A stretch of 15,564 nucleotides of DNA, taken from assembly GCA_018656855.1 (NCBI GenBank), contig JABHYP010000040.1, positions 1-15,564 on the forward strand, in the 5' to 3' direction. Under the pieces are notes generated by a model. The model was not told the DNA's origin. It made no database searches and saw nothing but the letters and a program-made list of their open reading frames with translations. Both the position numbers and the translations under genes were made by a program. This DNA comes from Candidatus Latescibacterota bacterium (GTDB taxonomy: Bacteria > Latescibacterota > Latescibacteria > Latescibacterales > Latescibacteraceae). This document shows positions 6,544-12,883 of this stretch, one piece after another (the stretch's first letter is position 1; every line of letters starts with the position of its first letter).

Positions 6544-7500
6544 ATGAAAGATGGACTATACAACATTGGTGAGTTTGCATCTCTCCTTGGTGTTTCAAAG
6601 GCCGTCATTTATAAATGGGAAAAAGAAGGGAAAATTAATAAAGCAAAAAGAATCGATCGCGGAAAAACAATGTATCGTTATTATACGACCGATGACATAA
6701 GGGATGTCCGCCTCAAAATGAACCTTCAAGCACCCACTGTTAATAAACGTAAGCAACTATTTCTTAATTTTAAAGGTGGTACAGGAAAAAGTGTCATAAG
6801 CGCAAATTATGGATACCGTCTCGGTCAGCATGGTTTTAAAGTTCTCATGGTTGATCTCGATCCCCAGGGACATTTGACAAAATGCATTGGTGAGAATCCT
6901 GAATCTTTTTCAAAAACATTATTTGATGTTATTATTAATAAAGATCCAATACAAAGTGTCATATCTTCTACCAAAGTTTCTACAATAGACCTTATACCAG
7001 CTAATCTGGGTCTCTCCCCTATTGAACTTTCTCTTACCGGTCTTCATGCGAGAGAATTCAAGCTTAAGAGAGCTCTTGCAGACATTGAAGATGATTATGA
7101 TGTAATTGTTCTTGATGCACCTCCAAATATTGGGCTTTTAAATCTAAATGCCATTCTTTCTGTGGATGATATACTTGTTCCAGTTCTTGCAGATTTTTTA
7201 AGCTATGACGGCCTCAAGATACTTTTTGAAACACTTCGTGACATTGAGGACGATTTCGATTATCGTCTTGAAAATATTTATATTTTTCTTAACCGATACA
7301 ATGAAAGCATGAAAATCAGCATTAGAAGCAGAGATGCCATCAAGAAAAATTACCCTGACTATGTGTGTGATACTGTTATCAGACAAAACACAACATTGTC
7401 TGATGCTACAGCTCAGGGTGTATCAATATTTGAATATGCTCCAAATTCAAGAGCTTCCGGAGACATAAATAAACTTGTAAACGAAATATACAATCTTTGA
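6544..7500 (+). CDS. ParA-family ATPase with N-terminal MerR-type HTH
   Basis: 318 residues. Residues 5-55 form a MerR-like winged helix (YNIGEFASLLGVSKAVIYKWE). Residues 70-318 form a ParA/MinD-type ATPase: deviant Walker A FKGGTGKS (76-83, signature Lys77 and Lys82), Walker A' VDLDPQG (103-109), Walker B YDVIVLDAPP (185-194). ParA proteins use ATP-dependent dimerisation on DNA to move plasmids, chromosomes or protein cargo; those with an N-terminal HTH (P1 ParA type) also repress their own operon. GGAG lies upstream of the ATG. ParA is normally followed by a ParB, but the next gene, 153 bp on, encodes a winged-helix/DnaA_N protein instead, and no ParB is seen in the window. Autoregulation through the repeats in the flanking gaps is plausible. 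Family assignment is firm; cargo unknown. Confidence 0.92.
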   Translation: MKDGLYNIGEFASLLGVSKAVIYKWEKEGKINKAKRIDRGKTMYRYYTTDDIRDVRLKMNLQAPTVNKRKQLFLNFKGGTGKSVISANYGYRLGQHGFKVLMVDLDPQGHLTKCIGENPESFSKTLFDVIINKDPIQSVISSTKVSTIDLIPANLGLSPIELSLTGLHAREFKLKRALADIEDDYDVIVLDAPPNIGLLNLNAILSVDDILVPVLADFLSYDGLKILFETLRDIEDDFDYRLENIYIFLNRYNESMKISIRSRDAIKKNYPDYVCDTVIRQNTTLSDATAQGVSIFEYAPNSRASGDINKLVNEIYNL

Positions 7501-7525
7501 CCTGTATAATATAGAGTGTTATTAT

Positions 7526-7576
7526 CTGCTATGGTAATATTAATCATAGCAGTTATGCTATCGTTTTATATAGCAT
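7526..7576. repeat. Cluster of TGCTAT/ATAGCA inverted repeats before the rep-like gene
   Basis: TGCTAT at 7527-7532 and 7556-7561 and its complement ATAGCA at 7546-7551 and 7570-7575 alternate in about 50 bp. They build two inverted repeats: CTGCTATG/CATAGCAG (8-bp arms 7526-7533 and 7545-7552, 11-bp spacer) and ATGCTAT/ATAGCAT (7-bp arms 7555-7561 and 7570-7576, 8-bp spacer). A third, TATGC/GCATA (7613-7617 and 7622-7626), reaches into a TATAAT box. Likely operator, iteron or centromere-like sites. Confidence 0.55.
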
Positions 7577-7624
7577 GGCATTAATAATATGTTACTTATT
7601 AGATTTGTATATTATGCTGTTGCA

Positions 7625-7630
7625 TATAAT
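7625..7630 (+). promoter_or_regulatory. Candidate -10 box of the rep-like gene
   Basis: Exact TATAAT 24 nt before the ATG at 7654, overlapped by the right arm of a TATGC/GCATA inverted repeat. No recognisable -35 box is present, which would fit an activator-dependent or repressed promoter. The only ribosome-site candidate is GTGGGG at 7641-7646, weak. Confidence 0.35.
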
Positions 7631-7653
7631 CTTTCCCTCTGTGGGGTATTTCT

Positions 7654-9138
7654 ATGGCCGATAATTTTGATACCAATGTAGCCAAACGAAAGCCTAATGT
7701 TTCTAAAAAGCCACGTCCAATTCATCCCTGGGATGTAAGCAATGATGTTAATGAGGACTTTAATGAGGAGATTGTTTCTCGCTCTTCCGACTCATTCATT
7801 GATCAGCAAAGTAAAAATAATATTCCAAATAACTTTGATGGCAGTGAACAAGTCTCTAAAAATGATAAAATACGTGATATTGTAAAGAAAAAAAGAACGT
7901 CAAAAGCAAAAATACCCTTTAAATCTGCTTCAACTGTTTCAAGCGACCTTTCCAACTCAATAAATATCCACTCAAATTACTGCAAGCTTGATAATGATGT
8001 ATCTGATTATCTTTTTTGCATTCTTTCACCATCTTCGCAATCAGTATATATGAGATTATATCGTCAGTCGTTTGGCTGGAATCGCAACTGGGCTGCCGAA
8101 AGCCTCCCCAAACTAACAAAAGCATGCAATCTGTCACTACAGACAGTCAGAAAGGCAATTAAGGAATTGACAGAAATTGGATGTATAAAGAAAGAAGTAA
8201 GCGATTACCACAAAGCCACTGTTTACCGTGTTTATTTGCCTTCTGAAATTGGCATTGGCAACAAAACCACGTCTGATAATAGTATATCACACAATAGGGG
8301 TCAAACAAATAACACTCTAAATATTAAGGCGCATTTACTTTCCGATAAAAATTCTGTCCCCGAAATTAGTGATACTCAAAATATTGATAGTAGCAATAAT
8401 TATGGTGTTGACCTCAATATTCTTGACGTGAAAAACACAAATATTAGGGGTCAAGATTATAACACACAGTCTGTATATTTTTCTGGCACTACTATTTACA
8501 AGCTTCTTGAGAGCGGTGGTTCGCTCCCTAAAAACATATCTAAATACATATCAGATAAACAACTTTCAGTAGCTATTAAAACAATTGATGAGTTTTATGA
8601 CTCCATTGGATTCAGTATAGTCTCAAAGACATTATATAGAAAATCAGTCATTGATTACTTTGAATTAATAAAATCAGGATTTTCACCTGATGACATACAA
8701 TATGCTGTTAGATGGACATTTAAAAATTCACGCTCAAGGCCGGAAAATTTCTCTCTGATAAAACATACTATGCATCTTGCTATGGATGAACTAATACGTG
8801 ATCTTAAAAATATTTCGGGAGAGAAAGATATTGTTCAAAAAAAGCAGGAAACTCTGAGAAAAAACCTTCAGATGGAAAAAAGAGATGATATAAGAACTGT
8901 TTCTAAAAAAGATTTAAAAACATGGAAGGAGATAGGAGAAAATTTAAAGGAAAGCCTCAATGAGCACTCATTTAGAACATTTATTGAGCCGATTAAGCTT
9001 GTTGCAGTAGAAGATAATTCAATAACTTTGAGTGCGCCTCAGGATTCAGTGTCATGGATAAACGATCACTATCTTGAACGTATTGAGGAATCTTATCGTG
9101 AAAAAACAGGTAAAGAAATCAAAATTACTGTTAAATAA
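7654..9138 (+). CDS. Replication-initiator-like protein: winged helix plus C-terminal DnaA domain I
   Basis: 494 residues. Residues 1-90 are low-complexity and basic (KRKPNVSKKPRPIHPWD). Residues about 112-195 form a winged helix (LSPSSQSVYMRLYRQSF, then LPKLTKACNLSLQTVRKAIKEL and a beta wing) resembling plasmid initiators and phage replication proteins. Residues 200-280 are an Asn/Ser-rich linker encoded by DNA with a direct repeat. Residues about 280-385 form a helical region (SGFSPDDIQYAVRWTFKN). Residues 421-494 match DnaA domain I: W-x-x-I-x-x-x-L-K-x-x-L-x-x-x-SFRTFIEPIKLVAVEDNSITLSAP then W-I-x-x-x-Y-x-x-x-I. In DnaA that domain self-associates and contacts DnaB helicase. There is no AAA+ ATPase and no DnaA box-binding domain, so this is not DnaA. 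It is downstream of the MerR-ParA, suggesting a replication/partition pair. Replication role is inferred. Confidence 0.75.
   Translation: MADNFDTNVAKRKPNVSKKPRPIHPWDVSNDVNEDFNEEIVSRSSDSFIDQQSKNNIPNNFDGSEQVSKNDKIRDIVKKKRTSKAKIPFKSASTVSSDLSNSINIHSNYCKLDNDVSDYLFCILSPSSQSVYMRLYRQSFGWNRNWAAESLPKLTKACNLSLQTVRKAIKELTEIGCIKKEVSDYHKATVYRVYLPSEIGIGNKTTSDNSISHNRGQTNNTLNIKAHLLSDKNSVPEISDTQNIDSSNNYGVDLNILDVKNTNIRGQDYNTQSVYFSGTTIYKLLESGGSLPKNISKYISDKQLSVAIKTIDEFYDSIGFSIVSKTLYRKSVIDYFELIKSGFSPDDIQYAVRWTFKNSRSRPENFSLIKHTMHLAMDELIRDLKNISGEKDIVQKKQETLRKNLQMEKRDDIRTVSKKDLKTWKEIGENLKESLNEHSFRTFIEPIKLVAVEDNSITLSAPQDSVSWINDHYLERIEESYREKTGKEIKITVK
8295..8465 (+). repeat. 21-bp spaced direct repeat inside the rep-like gene
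   Basis: TAGGGGTCAA-N4-ATAACAC occurs at 8295-8315 and again at 8445-8465, exactly 150 bp apart. A partial inverted copy (TTGACCTCAATATT, 8408-8421) lies between, facing AATATTAGGGGTCAA of the second copy. The spacing keeps the reading frame, so the peptides are also alike (RGQTNNT and RGQDYNT). It could be an internal coding duplication or iterons of an origin within the initiator gene. Confidence 0.55.
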
Positions 9139-9233
9139 AAGAAACGTTTAGCCCCACTTAAAGAAGCAAACAATATTATTTGGTTGTTAAAATATGGGTA
9201 TATCATATATTACTAAGTTCTATAATTGATAAT

Positions 9234-9401
9234 ATGAAGTTTGAGGCTGGGCCAGTAATTAAAAACCAGAATATTTTTATTTTAAAGGAATTTAATAGGG
9301 TAGGGGAGCGAGTTGATAAAAGTTTAACTGGAACTGTGTACCAAGAATTGAGGAAAGAAAATGAAGAAAAAGAAAAAAGAAGAGGATGTAATAGAAAATA
9401 A
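9234..9401 (+). CDS. Doubtful small ORF (55 codons) before the zinc-ribbon gene
   Basis: An ATG at 9234 opens a 55-codon frame rich in charged residues that overlaps the next gene by 41 nt in another frame; a TTG at 9180 would lengthen it to 73. There is no ribosome site before either start and no recognisable domain. It may be a short leader peptide or simply chance; it is listed because the 222-bp gap holds nothing else. Confidence 0.15.
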   Translation: MKFEAGPVIKNQNIFILKEFNRVGERVDKSLTGTVYQELRKENEEKEKRRGCNRK

Positions 9402-9882
9402 AGAGAAAGAAAGCAAAGAGGAAACTACTCCTGTGAAGATTGTTTCCAAACGTTCTGATTCTGAAAAAAAAGAAAAAAAAGGAGGCAGAAAAAAGAAATC
9501 AAAAAAGAGTAAGATAACTGAACCGGTTGACGCTTTTCAACCATTAGAAAAGTTCGGACCTTATTGCAAAGCATTTATATTAGACCATATTAGAACTATA
9601 AATTATATAGACATAGCAAATCTCTTAAATATAAAAGCAGATGATCTCAAAGAAGCAATAGAAAAAATGGGTATAAAGCTCCCTATAGAGAGGGCACACA
9701 GATGGTCTGAAATTAATGTTGGCAAATTCCGGTCTCTTTCTTATTGTGCCCGCTGCCAGGTACAGAAGTACCATAACTCTTTTAATGCCGGAATAAATGA
9801 CTGCAGGAAATGTTATGAAGTAAACATTAATCATTGGGTAGAAAAAAAGTGCCCAATAAATATTAAATTTCCCTATACATAG
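9361..9882 (+). CDS. Lysine-rich HTH and zinc-ribbon protein of unknown function
   Basis: 173 residues and no named family recognised. Residues 1-52 are extremely Lys/Glu-rich, likely disordered and able to bind nucleic acid. Residues about 66-114 hold a compact helical, HTH-like segment (YIDIANLLNIKADDLKEAIEKMGIKLP). Residues 129-151 form a zinc ribbon, CARC-x15-CRKC, with the x-F-x-x-G spacing seen in the Cys4 ribbons of phage recombination endonuclease VII/HNH-like proteins; no HNH catalytic motif follows in the remaining 22 residues. The HTH-like piece aligns with residues 61-89 of the 5073-5504 protein. GAGGAAAG supports the ATG. It ends the plus-strand AT-rich module. A DNA-binding accessory protein of a mobile element is the best guess, but the function is unknown. 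Confidence 0.7.
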   Translation: MKKKKKEEDVIENKEKESKEETTPVKIVSKRSDSEKKEKKGGRKKKSKKSKITEPVDAFQPLEKFGPYCKAFILDHIRTINYIDIANLLNIKADDLKEAIEKMGIKLPIERAHRWSEINVGKFRSLSYCARCQVQKYHNSFNAGINDCRKCYEVNINHWVEKKCPINIKFPYT

Positions 9883-10351
9883 AATTTTACTGAAAATGAA
9901 TCAGCAGATAAGGTAAAAGTTTAATTACCATACTAAGAACAAGTCTCGTTGGTGTGTTGCAGTTATCTATAGAAATAGTGTTGAGCAGAAGAGGGAGATA
10001 ACAGAAGGTATTCGGGGATAAAACCATTTATATATAACCTGCTATTATGGTGTAAAATATCAATATGAACACCCATGGCATCTGATAGATTTGCTGAGAA
10101 TAGTGTTCCCTTTGTTATAAGTTCCCGAAACTTGCTTCGGTACAGTTCAATTCCCTGAGTGAGAATCTTACCATCTTTTAAATAATGGCATGTTTTATCC
10201 CCGGCGGAATTTCATCTACACAGTATGTGACCATTATAAGTGTTGTGATTTTTAGTACTAATGATATTCACTAGAGGTCAACTACAGGTACTTTTGATCC
10301 GGTAGATATTATATTAACGTGAGTATTAGAATTGTATTTCATGTCTTTTTG
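9883..10351. other. 469-bp gap with a start-less open frame and a hairpin
   Basis: No supported gene. On the minus strand 10211-9963 is open for about 82 codons (contains DGKILTQGIELYRSKF and LSDAMGVHIDILHHN) but has no usable start or ribosome site; it may be a decayed gene fragment or chance. A palindrome (10125-10140) lies inside it. There is no clear terminator for either convergent gene, although the gap separates two genes that read towards each other. Confidence 0.4.
10125..10140. repeat. Short hairpin related to the 12.8-kb repeat pair
   Basis: CCGAAACTTGCTTCGG can fold as a 7-bp stem with one A-C mismatch and a 2-nt loop. Its core CGAAAC-TT-GCTTCG equals the core CGAAAC-AA-GCTTCG at 12855-12868 apart from the loop, suggesting a small dispersed palindromic repeat family. 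Confidence 0.4.
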
Positions 10352-12283
10352 TTATAAATGCTGATATTTAATTGTAATAGCTTGTTGTATTATATCAGAA
10401 AGATGCATAAAGTTAAGGGGTTTAGTTAAAACGAAGTCTACAACCTTTTCTTTTTTATTAAGTTCGTCAATTTCCTCACCACAGCCGGTAAGTATAATAA
10501 TAATCGTATCCGGGGATTTTTCCTTAATATCGAGAGAAATATCCCAGCCGGTAATCCCAGGCATGTTTAAGTCGGTGATTACAATTTTATAGGTATTATT
10601 TTTTAAGAGTTCTAGTGCTTCAACGCTGTTTGTCTCGGTTCTTACTTTATGTCCTTGATCTGTTAGAAATTCATAAAGCATCTCACAAATATTTTCTTCA
10701 TCATCTATGACAAGGATATTAAGAGGAATTATTTTAGTTTGCGAGCCCGCCTCTTCTTTTTCAGAAAACCCCATTTTTTTTGAAGCCGGAAGTATGATGG
10801 TAATAGTGGTGCCTATACCTTCCTCGCTTTCAACTTTGATTTCACCGGAGAGTTTATTAATGATATCATGCGTAACACCCATACCAAGTCCAGTTCCGGT
10901 TTTTTGTTTCGTGGTAAAGAAAGGTTCGAATATCCTTTTCTTTACTTCCCGGGACATTCCCGAACCGGTATCGGAAAGAGATAAGAAAATGAAGTTGTTT
11001 TTATACTCAGTTTTAATGATTATGGAACCGTCTCCATTAATGGCATCAACAGCATTTAAAATGAGATTACTCAAAACTTCTTTTATCTCTGTAACGTTTG
11101 CAAGAATTGGGGGAATTGGATTGAGGTATTTAGAAACTGATATGGTTTTTCCTTCATCTCTGGCTTCGTTATACCATTTCGGTTTTAAAAGTTCTAAAAC
11201 TTCCTCAATGAGATTATTCATGTATACATATTTTCGTTCTTGTTGAATTCTGACATCACTATAATCCTGAAGCCTTTTTACTATTTCGACTCCATCCAGG
11301 GCGGCATGATTGATTTTTTTAACTAACTCAATGCCATGCGTTTTCTTACACTTTTTGAGGTAAAGCTGAGTATAACCGAGTATAATGGTAAGAACATTTT
11401 TAAGATCATGTACTACTCCTCCGGACATTTCGCCCAGACTGCGAAGCCTCTCTAATATCAGCAAATCGTTTTCTGTACGTTTTTGTTCTGTTATATCAAC
11501 GGCAACACCTTTCAGGCCTTTTATGATACCATCGGTCATTATAGGGGTGAATGATACAATAACGGGGATCGTAGTAACGTCCTTTTTCAAAAACACATAC
11601 TCGGAGCCCACAAATTTTTTCCCTTTGAGAATAGCATTGAGTTTTTTGAGTATTTTTTCTCTTTGTTCAGGGGAAAAAAGGCGAATAATATTTAATCCCT
11701 TTTTTAAGTCGTTATTGGTATAGCCCGATTTTTCCAGACATAACTTATTAGCAGTTAATATATTACCTTCAATATCCATCTCAACAATCATCTTCGGTTC
11801 TTCGGAAATTTCAGGCAGGAAATCTGTAAGCTCACTCAATCCTTGAAGAACTGTTAAAGCCTTTCCCCCGTGTTTATTATACTCAGTTAAGTCCTGAACT
11901 ACGACCCATTTGACCGATTCACCATTAATTTTTACTGACCGGGTAAAAATTTTAACCGGAAAAATTTCCCCGGTTTTTTTCTTATTCGCAACCTCAAGAA
12001 CTATGTCTTTTGAGTAGTGCTCTTCTCGAAATAAATCCGGAAGTTTTTCTGCAGTTTCTTTGGTTATTAAATCGAAAAACGAAAGAGTCAAAATTTCTTC
12101 TTTCGTATACCCATATAAACAGGAAGCTGCAATGCTGCAATCGAAAATTGTTAGATCGTTGTTCACGATGAAAAAAGGAATGGGGGAGAGTTCTAATAAT
12201 GTTTTAAGAGGATCTATATATACTTTTGTGGATTTGATTTGGTAGAGTAGCTCTTCGCGAGACATTTTTTCAAAATTAGTCAT
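10352..12283 (-). CDS. Cytoplasmic PAS-PAS hybrid histidine kinase with C-terminal receiver
   Basis: 643 residues with no transmembrane segment. PAS 1 is about residues 24-135 (LSPIPFFIVNNDLTIFDCS) and PAS 2 about 160-268 (IVEMDIEGNILTANK, ending KGVAVDITEQK). The dimerisation/phosphoacceptor helix has LGEMSGGVVHDLKN with His292. The ATPase domain has the N box NLILNAVDAI (406-415), G1 DTGSGM (438-443), FEPFFTTK (452-459) and G2 GTGLGMG (463-469). The receiver (521-635) has Asp527/528, phosphoacceptor Asp571 (VITDLNMPG), Thr599 and Lys621. It would sense a cytoplasmic signal, autophosphorylate and pass phosphate to its own receiver; an output protein must lie elsewhere. AGGA lies 9 nt before the ATG. 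It is divergent from the cytochrome operon, so a role in respiratory control is possible but not shown. Confidence 0.93.
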   Translation of the reverse strand: MTNFEKMSREELLYQIKSTKVYIDPLKTLLELSPIPFFIVNNDLTIFDCSIAASCLYGYTKEEILTLSFFDLITKETAEKLPDLFREEHYSKDIVLEVANKKKTGEIFPVKIFTRSVKINGESVKWVVVQDLTEYNKHGGKALTVLQGLSELTDFLPEISEEPKMIVEMDIEGNILTANKLCLEKSGYTNNDLKKGLNIIRLFSPEQREKILKKLNAILKGKKFVGSEYVFLKKDVTTIPVIVSFTPIMTDGIIKGLKGVAVDITEQKRTENDLLILERLRSLGEMSGGVVHDLKNVLTIILGYTQLYLKKCKKTHGIELVKKINHAALDGVEIVKRLQDYSDVRIQQERKYVYMNNLIEEVLELLKPKWYNEARDEGKTISVSKYLNPIPPILANVTEIKEVLSNLILNAVDAINGDGSIIIKTEYKNNFIFLSLSDTGSGMSREVKKRIFEPFFTTKQKTGTGLGMGVTHDIINKLSGEIKVESEEGIGTTITIILPASKKMGFSEKEEAGSQTKIIPLNILVIDDEENICEMLYEFLTDQGHKVRTETNSVEALELLKNNTYKIVITDLNMPGITGWDISLDIKEKSPDTIIIILTGCGEEIDELNKKEKVVDFVLTKPLNFMHLSDIIQQAITIKYQHL

Positions 12284-12721
12284 GCTGCATATTCCTGCCG
12301 AGAAGGTTACAGAATTGATTGTGTAAAAGTAAAAAAATATTTGAAATAAACCAAGTAGTTATTGATTTTTAGGATTTATTATTAAAGGGAGAAATGCTCA
12401 ACTGTAAATGTGATTTGTTAACGCTATAGTTTTCGGGGGGATATTCATCAGCTTTATGGTTACCTTTTAGCAAATGTAGATAATCAGTATTATCCACAGC
12501 AAGAAAGTTTAATAATAAGTTTAAAATGATGCGAAATACTATAGCAGAACAAATGAGCAAATTTAATATCGAATTCTCCAATGAACCTTTGTTGAGGAGA
12601 GGTCATTAATTTTTGGATTTATCGATAATAACAGGGATTGAATTACCAATTTATAAAAGGCGAATAATTTTTACATCTCTGGATAATTAAGTAAAATAAT
12701 GGACATAGAATATTTTTGAAC

Positions 12722-12750
12722 TTGACAATATACTATAATTTTGGTATTAA
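12722..12750 (+). promoter_or_regulatory. Candidate extended -10 promoter of the cytochrome operon
   Basis: Exact TTGACA (12722-12727), 17-nt spacer ending TGG, then TATTAA (12745-12750). The TGn just before the -10 box is the extended -10 element. Transcription would start near 12757, giving a leader of about 127 nt that contains a palindrome and two hairpin repeats. Confidence 0.55.
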
Positions 12751-12760
12751 AAGCTTATGA

Positions 12761-12776
12761 TCCATTTATAAATGGA
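12761..12776. repeat. 16-bp perfect palindrome at the cytochrome transcription start
   Basis: TCCATTTATAAATGGA is identical to its reverse complement and begins about 4 nt after the predicted start of transcription, an ideal repressor position. The core CATTT-AT-AAATG loosely resembles the inverted ATTT/AAAT halves of NsrR-type sites; this resemblance is from memory and weak. Confidence 0.55.
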
Positions 12777-12805
12777 ATATATAAAATTTACTAGCAAATG
12801 AACTG

Positions 12806-12825
12806 CCCCGCAGCAAGCTACAGGG
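12806..12825. repeat. Imperfect hairpin repeat, copy A
   Basis: CCCCGCAGC-AA-GCTACAGGG pairs except at two places, each an A where G would complete a perfect stem. An outer ACTGCC/GGCAGT pair (12802-12807, 12834-12839) offers an alternative fold. It shares the centre AGCAAGCT-like core with copy B, 46 bp downstream in the same orientation. Confidence 0.45.
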
Positions 12826-12854
12826 TATCAAATGGCAGTGATTTTGAAACTTTT

Positions 12855-12882
12855 CGAAACAAGCTTCGGGGAATTATACCCC
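12855..12882. repeat. Hairpin repeat copy B plus GGGG/CCCC inverted repeat before the start codon
   Basis: CGAAAC-AA-GCTTCG (12855-12868) is a stem with one mismatch. It runs into GGGG-aattata-CCCC (12868-12882), which ends one base before the ATG at 12884. The GGGGA is the only ribosome-site-like sequence for the first cytochrome gene, so folding here could affect its translation. Confidence 0.45.
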
Positions 12883-12883
12883 A

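Larger units (their letters stand above)
12284..12883. other. 600-bp gap between histidine kinase and cytochrome operon
   Basis: The left half (12284-12700) is AT-rich and I see no convincing gene there; a TTG-started 70-codon minus-strand frame lacks a ribosome site. One exact DnaA-box sequence TTATCCACA occurs at 12490-12498, expected by chance at about this rate. The right half holds the cytochrome promoter, a 16-bp palindrome and two hairpin repeats, described separately. Confidence 0.5.

Noticed and set aside
10272..10281. TAGAGGTCAA, 9/10 match to the repeat core in the rep-like gene
   Set aside because: One mismatch, no ATAACAC partner and a chance expectation near one.
4912..10351. 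Boundaries of an integrated element (att sites, integrase, tRNA target)
   Set aside because: I looked for flanking direct repeats, tRNA genes and recombinase genes and found none, so the mobile origin of the module stays a hypothesis.
10707..11246. 179-codon plus-strand open frame
   Set aside because: Antisense to the kinase and receiver domains of the histidine kinase; the sequence pattern is the complement of conserved motifs.
12490..12498. Exact DnaA box TTATCCACA
   Set aside because: A single copy; about one such match is expected by chance in a window this size, and no cluster or dnaA/dnaN gene accompanies it.
12369..12581. 70-codon minus-strand frame with a TTG start
   Set aside because: No ribosome site, no recognisable domain, AT-rich gap; more likely chance than a gene.
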